Assembly: GCA_018398585.1 (NCBI GenBank)
Contig: JAGTTD010000014.1
Span: forward strand, 18,909,387 to 18,973,386
DNA: 64,000 bases
Source of the DNA: Simmondsia chinensis
Lineage: Eukaryota > Streptophyta > Magnoliopsida > Caryophyllales > Simmondsiaceae
Reading direction: 5' to 3'
Each line of letters opens with the position of its first letter. Positions within the stretch are counted from its first letter, which is position 1. Below are positions 1 to 12,900 of this stretch, in pieces. Below the pieces are notes generated by a model. That model searched no databases and had not been told where the DNA came from. It was given only the letters and a program-made list of their open reading frames with translations. The position numbers were made by a program, and so were the translations under genes.

Positions 1-1349
1 TATTCCGCTATAACCTATTGCAAACTAAAATTTGCTTCCGAGATGCATGACATCACAACTACAACAACAGCAACGACCCAGAGCCTCTATGACTCTAGTA
101 CTTTGACATCGAAGGAAAATATTACTTAGGTGTCTTGAGATTTGAACATCTATGATTCTAGTACTTTGACATTGCAATATTTACAATGAAGTGCTCCAAT
201 GGTTGAAAATTTTATCACTTCAATAACATACACTAGAATTTGGTGAATTTGAATTTGGTGAATTTCGTCAAAAGTTGGCAAATTTTCACCTTAAATTTCT
301 GATTTGGTATATGACTATGTCAACATATATGCATTATGCTATTGTTTTTGCGAAAGTCCAGCAGATTTGAGAAAAATTTAGCTAGATCTTGATAGAAGTT
401 ATGTATATATTAGCAAAATAATGTATCATGTTAGCATCTTCCGACAAGAAAATCAACACAAAATAATGTATATATTGCTGATATCACGTTTTGCATCAAC
501 GATTTCGATTAAAAATTTACCAAATTATTGCAAAGGGGTACCTGATTGATAAAATTCTTAAACTTTAGCTTACTTGGGTGATAAAACTCTTAAATTTCAT
601 AGTAGCTATTGAAACATCAGAATATTTAAGTGATAAATGCTCAAACTTTAAGGTACCTAAGTAATAAATTCTTGAAAATCAATCATGATCACTGTTGTAC
701 TAGACAGATTTAAATAATATTGGAGTTTCTGACTTCTGTCCTAGCAAGAGTTAAGCAAGATACACGGAATATTCCAGTTTCTTGAAATCTAGCCGTGATA
801 GTTACTGATGCATGTGCCTTTAAGCATCAGCCATATCTAGCTAAACCATATTTTACATAGATGATTGAGATGTTACTGCAGGTATGGTAGGCAATACCGC
901 TTAAAACTATAACGCTAAATGAGGGATGGATGGTGGAAAGTACTGTTCATTTTTTGTAGATTTTCCCTGCTTGATATTGCTCAACTTCGAGGAATGGGAC
1001 AATAATGTCTCTTGTTATTTTTATCAGTTTCACGTATCAAGATCAAGTTCTTTCCTAGTATAGCTCTATTTTCCATTCTCTAAAATTTCGTACCTTTAGT
1101 AATGTCCACGCCACGATGAAAGAATGAAAGAAAGAATGAATGAGAACAAGAAAAAAAAAAAAAAGTTATATAGTAAGAAACAAGAATATGCTCCTTCTGA
1201 ATGCCTACTGTCTTATTCTAGAATGAATTCATTCTGGAAGCATAATGCCCCACAAGCAGTTTATTTGTTTTCTGCATCTTTAGGAGGACTGCCAAATGAT
1301 TGAGCTTTTTCTTGTTCACTAAGGTTTGATTGTCTCTTGCTGTCTGCAG
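1..1349. other. Upstream intron sequence of the myosin gene with a repeat related to those at 2.3 and 30.9 kb
   Basis: I could not find the preceding motor exon here, so this is probably intron. The part at about 115-690 shares phrases with 2300-2870 and 30890-31420: a stretch about GATAAATGCTCAAACTTTA next to GGTACCTAAGTAATAA near 628-667, and TTAGCATCTTCCGACAAGAAAA near 430-455. It therefore looks like a third, partial copy of that element. The rest (700-1349) contains a 17-base A run near 1150 and nothing recognisable. Confidence 0.45.
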
Positions 1350-3971
1350 AAACCTGGTGGGGTTATTGCTCTTTTGGATGAAGCTTGGTAAGTCAATTTA
1401 GTGCACATTTTCCTATATACGTCCGTGAATTCTCTATGTAAGGAGATAAATGAAGTGGCCATGTTTTCTACACATGTTTCCATCTTCCCCTGCATACTGG
1501 GTAGAATAGTTGCCTTTTGTCTCTGGGTTGACAATGGTATTGGAAAGTTCAAATTTCCTGATGCTTTTGCTCATATATATGTATTTATTCTGGGTGCCTA
1601 ATGTTTTCAGCATGTTCCCGAAGTCTACACCTGAAACGTTCACATCAAAGCTCTTCCAAACATATAAAAGTCACAAGCGCCTTGTCAAGCCTAAATTATC
1701 ACGCACAGACTTCATCATATCTCATTATGCTGGGGAGGTATATTCTGTAGTTAACTATGACTCGTGTTGCTGCTGATGCAATTCCATTCATTTTCCTTCC
1801 TCTTGGTATCCAGGTTCTATATCAGTCAGACCAGTTTTTGGATAAAAACAAGGATTATGTGGTGCCTGAACATCAAGACCTGCTAAGTGCTTCCAAGTGT
1901 CCATTTGTGGCGGCCTTGTTTCCCCCAGTACTTGAGGAGACAGCAAAGCCCTCTAACAAATCTTCTAAGTTTTCATCAATCGGTTCGCGGTTTAAGGTAG
2001 TCCTTTTTTCAATAACGCCATTTTATAAGATAAATCTTCCTACTTGTATTTAAATCTGAGATCTAGGCTCCGTTTGTTTTGAGGGAACTTCCCTCGGAAA
2101 ACATTTTCCTTTGCAAAAGGTTTTCCAAGGAAAATGCAATTTCCCTTGAGATTTTCCGTTGTTTGTTTCAACAGAAAACAGGGTCTCGTCTTACGATATT
2201 CCTTGTTTGTTTTAAAGGATAACATATTCTGCCAATCATCTTGTACCTAGTCATAGGACCACATATTTGTAATTATCTAGGCTACATCAACTTATGAAAA
2301 AGTTATCACTTAATAAAAAATCAGGAATTTATTACTAAGATGCTTGAGGTTTTAGCATTCATCGCCTATCCTGATATTTCAATATGTACAATAAAGTACT
2401 CTGAAGTTTGAATATTTCATTACCAATGTACCCTATGTCGAAATTTGATGAATCTAAGTAAGAATCTAACCAATTTTATACAAAAATGCTAATATAGTAC
2501 ATAATGCATGATGATATTTACAAGCCATGTCAATCTTTTTAGCAAAAATGCAGCAAATTAGGATAAAAAGTTCATCGAATGTTGATGTAACCTGCCTAAA
2601 TATGGCTGTAATCGCATGACATGTTAGCATTTTTTTGCCAAATAGCATCAATATCGAATGAGGATATTGATATATTGTTGGAATCATGTTCCATTTTAGC
2701 ATTTTCTAATGAAAATCTATCGAATTTCAACAAAGAGGCACCAAATTTTAAAACTTTAGGATACTTTAGTGATAAAATGTTTAAGCCTTAAGATACCCAA
2801 TTGTATATATTGAAACATTAGAATAGCCATGTGAAAAATGGTCAAAACTCAAGGTGCCTAAGTGATAATTTTCTTAAAAAACATATATAAAAAGAAAGCA
2901 TTTCCAAAAATAAAACTATAATATAAAAATAGTTTTGTAGTACTTGGTTTGATGTAAACATTATTTCCTAAGTATAGTATTCACTACAACATGAATAAAT
3001 AAAGATCTTTTAAATATAAATATCACTCAGGAACAAAAATCATAGGGAACTACATAATTCACTCCAGGATTTGGAGCTGACTGATCATTTTTCGTCCAAT
3101 TCTTGTCTGACACTATTACCTCTAGGATCTAAGATCCCGTCTAATTTATTTTGGTCTGATCCATATTCGAACCGATATATACTTTTGAAATTTTTTGGGC
3201 TGCTTGGAAAAATGACTTCCCTTCTTTTAAAAGGGAAATCCTTTTCCCCCATTTGAGGGAAAAGCTTTTCCCTTGGAAAACCTTTTCTGTCAAAAAGCTC
3301 ATGCCAAACAAGGAAAAGAGGAAAACCAATTCTGAGAATGTGTTTTTCCCTTGAAACGAATGGTGCCCTGATGTGAATATGATTTGTTGTTGCAGTTACA
3401 ATTGCAGCAGTTAATGGAGACACTGAACTCAACAGAACCTCACTATGTGAGATGTATAAAGCCGAATAATCTTCTGAAACCGTCTGTCTTTGAGAACTCC
3501 AACATCCTTCAGCAACTGCGTTGTGGTGTGAGTACAATGTAGTTTTTTTTTGAACAGGAGTACAATGTAGTTTTTGTACCCTGAAGTTGATTTCTAGAAG
3601 CAAGGAGCACTACCTTGCTTCCCCCACAAACCCACCCTGCTGTCTGACCTATCATTCTCACTTGTGTTTCTAGGGTGTTCTGGAGGCAATCAGAATCAGT
3701 TGTGCTGGATACCCGACTCGCCGCCCTTTCTTTGAGTTCTTAAACAGATTTGGAATCCTTGCGCCAGAAGTCTTAGAAGGGAAGTATGTACCCACTTGCA
3801 GTCTCAAATGCAGATTATAAATTGTTTGTTTCTCTTTTTCTTTTGTTCCTAATATATCATTATCTAGTACATATGCACTTCTGTACAACTTACTGAATTT
3901 TCACGGACAGCTATGATGAAAAGACTGCATGCCAAAAGATATTGGAAAAGAAGGGGCTGAAAGGGTTTCAG
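1350..3971 (+). CDS. Myosin XI exons for the C-terminal motor domain
   Basis: Six exons give residues 1-217 of the visible fragment. The first reads [12 protein letters not shown], the classic relay-region motif, and continues across the junction into a CMFPKST-type stretch. Then come [14 protein letters not shown] and LDKNKDYVV, all conserved in the lower 50 kDa region. Exon 3396-3527 carries [11 protein letters not shown] and LQQLRCGG, the SH1/SH2 helix area, followed by [14 protein letters not shown] and a converter segment. The intron at 1997-3395 contains a DNA-element-like insertion (about 2067-3370). Nothing in these exons is broken. The upstream exon, expected to end just before KPGG, is not recognisable in 1-1349. 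Confidence 0.93.
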
Positions 3972-6900
3972 GTAATACTTGCATCATTATTGATCACATA
4001 TTTTTGAGGAAGATGATCATGGACTGTAGTTTCCTTTTAGATTTTAGGCCTTTTGTACTTCAAATTTCAGTGTCAAATTCCATAAAACAATATAAATATT
4101 GTGGTGCTATAATTTGTTTGTACACTTTATGTAAGTTGCAATTGTTTGGCTTTTTGTATCTGTAAGTTCCACAACTATGATAACACACATGTCAGTGGTG
4201 TACCCCCTTTTAGAGGTTCAGTCAACTGTAATTCCAACTTTTTCTACAGATAGGCAAAACAAAGTTGTTCCTGCGAGCTGGTCAGATGGCCGAACTGGAT
4301 GCACGGAGAGCAGATGTCTTGAGTAATGCGGCAAAGGCTATTCAACGGAAGATACGAACTTATATTGCTCGTAAATTATTCATTACATTGCGGGAGGCAG
4401 CAATATGTATACAGTCAGCAATCAGGCGTAAGCTCTGTTAAATTGAATGTTTAGCCTGCAATGATATTTCAGTGGCCTGTTTACAGCAAAATTATTGTGT
4501 TTTGGTCACTGGTTAGAATTTACCTTCCTTCTTAAAGACAGATGAATAGTAGGATAATAAAATTATACCTTCAAGCTTATGTGCACACATTAAATCCATT
4601 GAGAAAATTTCTTCTTTTTTCTTTTCTTTGATAAATATTTTGGAAGGCACACTGGGTTGGTGGTTGTTGATAAATATTTTGTAACAGATGCATGAAATCT
4701 CATAGCATTAGGGCCACATAATAGTGAGCTACGCCCTTGTTTCCAGTTGTATCTTCTAAGTATTCTGTTCTGATATCTCATTGTTGCACATTTTAAACGA
4801 CTCTAGGAAGTTTGGCGTGCAAGCAATTTGAGCATGTGAGGAGGGAAGCAGCTGCTATAAGACTTCAGAAGACTGTACGAAGATATCGATTCAGGAACAT
4901 CTATAACAGACTACGTTCCTCAGTTGTTGTGTTACAAAGGGGCTTACGGGTCATGGCAGCGTGTAAAGAATATAGGTTTAGAAGGAAGACCAGAGCAGCA
5001 ATTAGGATCCAGGTTCCCCTTTGTAATTTCTAGTTTAGATTGGAATATTTGTTTTGCACCATGCTCACTTCTTACAGCGACTTTTGCTTCTGATCTGGAA
5101 ACTAACTTATTCACAGAGTCGATGGCTTTGCTATAGAGCTTCGTCTTACTATAAGAAGCTTAGAAAAGCATCACTTCTTACCCAATGCAGATGGAGGGGA
5201 ATAGTTGCGAGGAGACAACTAAGGAAGCTCAGGATGGTTAGTTTCATTCTCATGAATTTTCTAATTTTTTAATATTTATATTCTGTTTACTACTTGTTCT
5301 ACTGGAGTTATTTTCATTGAATATTAGTAATATGGTTATATTGGCTGGTAGTATTCCCGATTGGTATTTTAAAGTAGAAAGACAAGTCAATTAATCTGCG
5401 TGCAGTTATTTTGTTTTTGACCTCACATTACCAAGATTTTCTCTCCATCATGCGTTTTGTACATTTCCAGACCTATGACAGAGTATAAATGATAGTATTT
5501 TTCAACAAAGTGTTAGTTTATAATTACTTTTTTTGGGATTAACTAAATTTCGTATTTCTGGTTTTCCATCTTGCTCACCTTAAAGGTTCTATCCTTGCTT
5601 TGGACGGTAGGGAGCTTTATTTTCTGGTTTTATTGGCTATTTTGATAACCATGGCATGTAGATTTAGTTATGATTGTGTTCATATTAAGAACTTCTCTCA
5701 CCTTAATTGTTTGATCAATATCTAGGCATGATGCCTACTCTGCTAGTTTAGAAACAAGAAGAATTTGCATTTGCTAACAAGAATGATGTTTACAATTAGT
5801 GTGATACACCTTTCTCCCAGGGTTGCTCATAGTTGGAGTTCATATTTCATGATTAATGCATATGTTGTCATTTACTGTCCTGGAAGAATGCAGACTTCCC
5901 TTTTTTTTTTTTTGATAAGAAAGAAAGCTGTTACAAACCGAGAATCCGAGACTCGAATTTTAAATGGATGAAATAGGCAGGAAAATCAATCTGGCGGGAA
6001 AAGCTGTTAAAAATGTTAGTTGATGCTGTTGTTCTGCACAGTGGCTGCTGCGTGCTCTCTGCTGCATATTAGCTGCTGTTAGTTGATAATTTTTAGGCGC
6101 CAAAATAATTCACTCAAATACTACTTAGTTAAGATACATTCTAGATTGTTCTAAAGTTGGTTAGATGCATTGCATTTACTTGTTAGCTTGTTATAAATAA
6201 GTGAAAACTGCTGTAATGTTGGGCATTCAATCAATGAAAAGAAATCTGAATCATAATCTCAATTGAGATTAAACTCTCTTTCTCATCTCCTTTTCCCTTC
6301 TTTCTTTCATCTAATTCTAAATTCTATCTCCTTATCTCAATTTCACATTCTTTCTCATCCCAAACTCTCAATCCTATCCAAATTATATTAGTTTACGTTC
6401 GAGGTTCAAGCCCGAGCGTAACAAGTGGTATCAGAGCCTCGATCCGTTCGAGTGCGCAATCAAAAAAAAAAAAAAAAAAATTAAAAAAAAAAAATCTTTT
6501 CAGAAGTAAGCTCCCGTGCAGAAATAATCTTATCAAGATTCACTTCGAAATCTGCTTCACAAATCTGATCTGAAGTTGCCGTGGATAAATTGCAGTGCTG
6601 AATTTGAAGTTTGATTCCAGTGCAGAATCCAGTGAGAAATTCAGTTCGGTTACAACTGAATTAGGTTGAAATTAAGTTGCGGTTAAAGGCTGAAATTCAA
6701 TTCATTTGAACTCTTGAAGCTTGCGGTTGAAAGTGAAGAAGAAATATTGCAGTGAATTGAGTTGTTTTGTTCAGTGAAATCCATCTTGTCCAGCTCAACT
6801 CTCAGTTCATTCATACCTGCAGCGAAGTAAGCTGATCCAGATCGATCCGGTAGGTGTGCAGATCAGGTTTTGAAGAAATCAGCTCAGGATTAATACTCAA

Positions 6901-9900
6901 CAATGTCAAGCGGAGTTACCACGCGATCTGGAGCTGCCAAATCAGGTGTACAGCCAACATATGCAGAGGTGGCTGTCGGAGGTGCGGTGAATGATCAAAA
7001 TTTGGTGACTCGAGCAATTAAACACACATTTGGAGACATTGATCACTCGGTTGCAACAATCGCAGCTAGCTATGGAGGAACGATTGCATAAAAGATTGCA
7101 AGATCAGGACGAGAAGTTTAATGAACGTTTTGGCTTGCAAATTCAGAGGTTTGAGGAGAAATTCAATCAACAAAAGCGCCATATTGAGGAGGCTGTGGCT
7201 GATCGGTTGAAAGAGCAAGCACACGAGATTGATGGTAGGATTGATGCGCATTTGAACCGACATCTACAAAATTTTGAGGAGAGGTTTAATGAGATTAATA
7301 AGCAAGCAATAGATGCTCGTGTAACTCAACAATTGCAAGGACTCGAGGAAATGATAACCGATCGAGTAAACCAACAAGCATTGAACATTGAAGAGAAGAT
7401 TAAGGAGTTACAAAATGTGGCTACTAAATCAGCTCCTCTACTACCTGCAAGTCATGTAATCAGATCACCGAACGCTGCTGCAGAACCAAAGCGACCTGAT
7501 GCAGACCCGAAGCAATTTGGTGCAGACCGAGCTAATATTTCGAGGAATTTCATCAACATTGAAGACCTTCATGAGCAAGCTAAAGATCCGAGGCAAAGCC
7601 GAGATGTAAGTATGATTTTTGGACCAAAAGATCACCCTCCCGATCCACCCTATCGTCCTGCAGATGCTGCTGCTGTACCGAACAGGTTCCACGCTGCAGA
7701 AACAGGTCACTTTGATCCATTACATAATCCATCTCAATCACGATCTGTTGATTTCATTGCTAAGCATGATGTTTGAGGCCCCAAAGTTGTCCAGCAGTAT
7801 AATGTGGGACAAAATGCATCAGAATTCGTTATTAATCGAAGCAATGAAACCTCTTATGGTAATGGACACAATGGCTTCCGACAACCTCGAGTTCAACTTG
7901 AAAATTTTGATGGGAAGCAACCTCACTCGTGGATAAGAAGATGCGAGCGATATTTCCATTTCTATTCTATTCCCGATGACGAGAAGGTGGACTTGGCCGC
8001 GGTTTATCTCCAAGGGGATCATGAAGTGTGGTTTTACAGCCTGTTAAAGAGCAATCCCGTTCTTACTTGGGACCAGTTCGTGTCCGAGATATGCGAGCGC
8101 TATGGTGATGAAGAAGTGGGTGATGTTGTGGAGAGCTTCAACAAGCTAACTCAAGTCACTACCGTGAAGGACTATATGACGAAATTCGAAAATCTCCGAG
8201 CCAGTATGATTACAATTGCACCTCGAGCCCCTGAGTCCTTTTATGTCTCGAGCTTCATCAGTGGGTTAAAACCGAAAATCAAGAACTTGGTGAAGGCCCT
8301 TGAACCTACTTCCTTGTCACAAGCCTTTGCGAAGGCAAAATTGATTGAGGCTTCCGACCTAACAATTCTTGATCGGCCCAAGCATCGAGCAGAGCACTTC
8401 CAACATCATCACAAGGGGATTGAACACAGGAAATGGGATGAGCATAAAGAACCCCGAAACATTGAGAAGGTGTCCCGAAACCGCTGTTTTAGATGCCATC
8501 AACCTTATGTACCCGGTCATAGGTGCGACCCTAAGCTTCTCATGATGGCAAGAGGGGTTGAAGTTGAAGAGGAATTCGAAAGTGATGAAGATGACGCTGA
8601 AAATGAGGGGTCCGATCATGACAATGGTAGCGAGGACGAAGTAGATCCAATAGCTCGAAGGAAGGAATTGCATGACCTCACTATGAAGTTATACAAGTCC
8701 AAAAAACTCCAGTTTCGGAAGGGCGATGCCTCCAACAAGTGATTTTCAAGACTCGTTCTCTTTCATTCTTGAGGACAAGAATGTTTTCAAGGGGAAGGGA
8801 ATGTTACAAACCGAGAATCCGAGACTCGAATTTTAAATGGATGAAATAGGCGGGAAAATCAATCTGGCGGGAAAAGCTGTTAAAAATGTTAGTTGATGCT
8901 GTTGTTCTGCACAGTGGCTGCTGCGTGCTCTCTGCTGCATATTAGCTGCTGTTAGTTGATATTTTTTAGGCGCCAAAATAATTCACGCCCATACTACTTA
9001 GTTAAGATACATTCTAGATTGTTCTAAAGTTGGTTAGATACATGGCATTTACTTGTTAGCTTGTTATAAATAAGTGAAAACTGCTGTAATGTTGGGCATT
9101 CAATCAATGAAAAGAAATCATAATCTCAATTCAGATTAAACTCTCTTTCTCATCTCCTTTTCCCTTCTTTCTCTCATCTAATTCTAAATTCTATCTCCTC
9201 ATCTCAATTTCACATTCTTTCTCATCCCAAACTCTCAATCCTATCCAAATTATATTAGTTTATGTTCGAGGTTCAAGCCCGAGCGTAACAAAAGCCGAAA
9301 CGTTTTTGAAGGAAAATGAAGACAGAAATACAATTATTGAATAAATTTTTATAGAAGAAGAAACAATCATAGTGGGGGAGAGGGGATGCATCATAGCACC
9401 TATCCAGCTCCAGGATAAGAGAAATAGATTTTGTTTCTATTCTACTGCAGCCGAAGGCCACACATATAACACCCTGTCAAGGGCTTTGATTCGTTTTTTA
9501 TCTGTCATAATCCAAAACTCCATTAAAAATCTATAACTAAGCGAACAATAATGCCCCAGGCCTGTAGCATCCAGTCTCTTGCAAGCGAACCAAAGTCTTC
9601 TGTCTTTTGAATCCTTTTCCTCACTTGGGATCACAAATCAAAAGCTCTTGTTGATACGGGTAGCCCAATTGAAACTAAGGGACTCTAGTCACATTCACAA
9701 TTTTGGTATGGGAATGTATAATCATCTAAGAGGAGACTAGCCCTACAAGACAACAAAGCCTTTTAGGGCCCTTATCCTCCTTGAGGCTTGCAATCTTTAG
9801 TTGACACGAGTTGCCCCCTCTAGTTTTATATAAATAAGTATCATGGGATAAATGAAGGATGTTACGTGAAGTAAGTTGTTACATAATGGATTTTAATCTA

Positions 9901-12900
9901 GCTTGTACATAATTTGCCATTACATAAGGTACTTTTGTTATGGCCTCCCTGCATGTAGATTGTATTTTATCTACCAAAATATATTTATAAATGTGTATGT
10001 ATGTCATAAACATTTACAGGGTATGAAACAACAATTTTCTGATTATTATTTTCGCCAACATATGCCTTAAAAGAAATTTATTTTTCTTTAAAAGACCCTA
10101 AGCAATCGCTGCACACATTATGTAATGGTTGCTACACCTGTTTCCCCGACAGCCCTTATCCAATCTTGAGCCATGAATTAATTCCTTTATAAGTGTGGAC
10201 TTACAATTTTGACGTGGACTTTACACAAAATCATCAATGTTCATATACTTCAACCATTCTTTTCCACTTACCTTAAGCAACATAAAGCTGCAGAACAAAA
10301 TGATAATGTCCAATTATCTTGCCTGCATGTAATGCAGTTATCATCAGAGAAAACCTTGTTGGGCCCTGTGATCTCTGAATAAATGTTAATCCTGCTCAGT
10401 AAGCCTGGCAAACCATCATTGAAGCAATGAACGTGAAAACTATCAATATTCAAATATACGATATAAGCTTTTCCGCTTTTAAGTGACAGGAGGATGCAGA
10501 AAGAAAGATGACTGTCTTCGACTAATCTTCCTGCAGATATTGTAAATTTTTTACAGAAAACCTTCTAAGACTCCACCATTTGTGATTCTGAACATTTATA
10601 AATGTTAATCCTATACAGTGTTCAGATTGTGAAATCCTTGATTCCAGATCATGGAATGAAATTATGGTGTTTACATGCCATAATTGCGATAGATAAGGGG
10701 AATTAGCCAAATTCTTATGAGACGACTGCACAGTGATATCCGTGATACTTGATATTGCTAAATAAAGGAAAAATGGCACCAAGTCTTGTATTCTAGATGA
10801 CAACAACAACTTAGTGCCTCAAAGAGGTTCCCGTGAGGTGCAGGGTTTGGGAAGGGTAAGATGTAAGTAATCTTATCTCTACAGGGTGATGCCCTATAGA
10901 GAGGCTATTTTCGGAGGGCCTCAACCCTAAAAAGAATATGTATTCTAGATGCTTCTTTAAAAAAAAAAAAAAAAATTTTTTTTGACTGTCACAATGTCAA
11001 TAGTTTACTTGTCCGGACAACATAACTAGATAGTTGAGCAGAGAAAATGTACGGTAGAAAAATGATGGGGTATTGGATGGGAGGTTAGGGAAACTGTAAA
11101 ACAAGCATAAAAAATCGTCACCGGCTTCAAGGCGTGTAGCGAATCGCTTTCCTTAAGACTCATTTCGTGGATACCAAAATAGTGTCGAGGATATAATGAA
11201 ATGAAACCAAAAGCAAAGTGACAATAAGAGCATAGAGAGCAAGTATAAGCGAGACTGGAGAATGAGAGAATGATATGATTTTTCAAGTATAGTTTTTCTA
11301 AGTCCCTTAAACTTATTTTGTAGGGGCCTTATATAGTGTCTCAAGTGTCTCCTGGAAGAGACGTGACTCTTCACATGAAGGGGCATGTCCCTTCATAAGA
11401 AGAGACACATCTTTTCACCAAAAGACATGAAAAATATCTTTTTACTTATTTTGAAAATACACCAACAATCCCTCACTATTTTCAAAATACATACATTCTC
11501 ATAAAAAAACTATACATCATCTTGGTATAAAGGGAAGCTTTTATGTATAAATGAAGTTGTCTTCTGATTGAACCCTCACTTAAGGAACACACGTCACAAT
11601 TAATCGAAATAATATAGTAGACTAAGCTTTGAACCATACAATTCCATTTGACTAACTGTACACGTCTCCACACACAAGACTTGCTCCCTATACACACCTC
11701 ATCTTTGACTGACACATTTTAGGCCTTTGTATCCCGTACCCTTCATGAGTGTAACGGAGTCAAATCCATGTCATTAAAACACTTCTTGAAGTGGCCAAAC
11801 TTCACACTCACATGGGTAGATCTCATTGATCATGTCCTTGCAACACGACATTCAATAATTTCCTTGGGTCCATTAAGAGCATACGCTCAATCTCCTTTTC
11901 CCTTTGTCCTAGGGTAACAAGCACTACATCCGGGATAGAATTTTACTTTTAGTGCTTGCAATCACACGGATGATGGAACTCTCATTGAATTGAAGACCTG
12001 GCGTTTTACCAAGCATTCGGTTGAGGGTCTATCATGGGTGATTAAAAGTGACGAGTTTAATCCATCCCTTTACTTGTATTCATTACCAAGTCTCTAGCAA
12101 AGCTTTTCGTGCAGGGTTTTGCTAGATTCTGACTTGCATTTATAAAGTCCACAGTGATCACTCAATCTTTCATGAGTTGTTTCACATAATTATGTCCCAC
12201 ACTAATGTGTCTGGTCTCTTCATTACACATCTCACTCTACACCTTTGAAAGCGTAGCTGCTATATCATAATGGATAGAAATAGGGGATATTTGATTAGGC
12301 CACAAAGGAATCTTATAGATGCTTTAATCATTCTGCTTCTTTAATAGCAGAAATTAGAGCAATAAACTCTACAATTATGGTGGAATTAATAATGCATATC
12401 TATTTCTTAGAACCCCAAGAAACAACATCCCCACCATGTAGGAATACCCACTTGCTTATAGAAGCGTAATCCTCGTTATCGAAGATCCAACTGGCTTCCT
12501 AGTATTCTTCTAAAGTAGAAGAATACCTATTAAAATTAATACTATAACACATGATTATTTCAGTACCTTATGTACTACATGCCAGTAAAATTTATTTGGA
12601 TTAGTAGTATATCTACTTAGCTTTCCAACAATAAAGGCTATATTAAGCCTTTTCATAGTCTAATTGTACTATCAGAGTACCTTCATTTGGTGTTAAATTC
12701 CCATGCCAAATATCAACATGTAATTGTCATTACAAACATATAATGACTCCTTTATCATTATCAAACTTGCTATATATGCATTTACCCAATTCATTTATTG
12801 CCTCTTTCCAAAAAGTGGCATCACGAGACTTCATAACCTCATCAAACATCGTAAGATTTTACTCTGTGACACAACAATATGAAACTTTACCATCCATATT

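Larger units (their letters stand above)
5929..9290 (+). mobile_element. Gag-only LTR retrotransposon (TR-GAG type) in the myosin intron
   Basis: A complete element in the myosin sense direction. Its LTRs are 5929-6423 and 8802-9290, both starting TGTTACAAACC and ending GAGCGTAACA, and it is flanked by the 5-bp target duplication AAAGC (5924-5928 and 9291-9295). A methionine-initiator tRNA primer site lies two bases after the 5' LTR, and a purine tract precedes the 3' LTR. The interior (about 2.4 kb) contains only gag; about 60 bp separate the gag stop from the 3' LTR, leaving no room for protease, reverse transcriptase or integrase. It must depend on enzymes from another element. Its Gag is clearly related to that of the gypsy elements at 33.2-38.9 and 45.7-51.1 kb. 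Confidence 0.9.

Noticed and set aside
9437..9634. 65-codon frame on the minus strand as a gene
   Set aside because: No recognised motif, no promoter or splice context, located in an intron.
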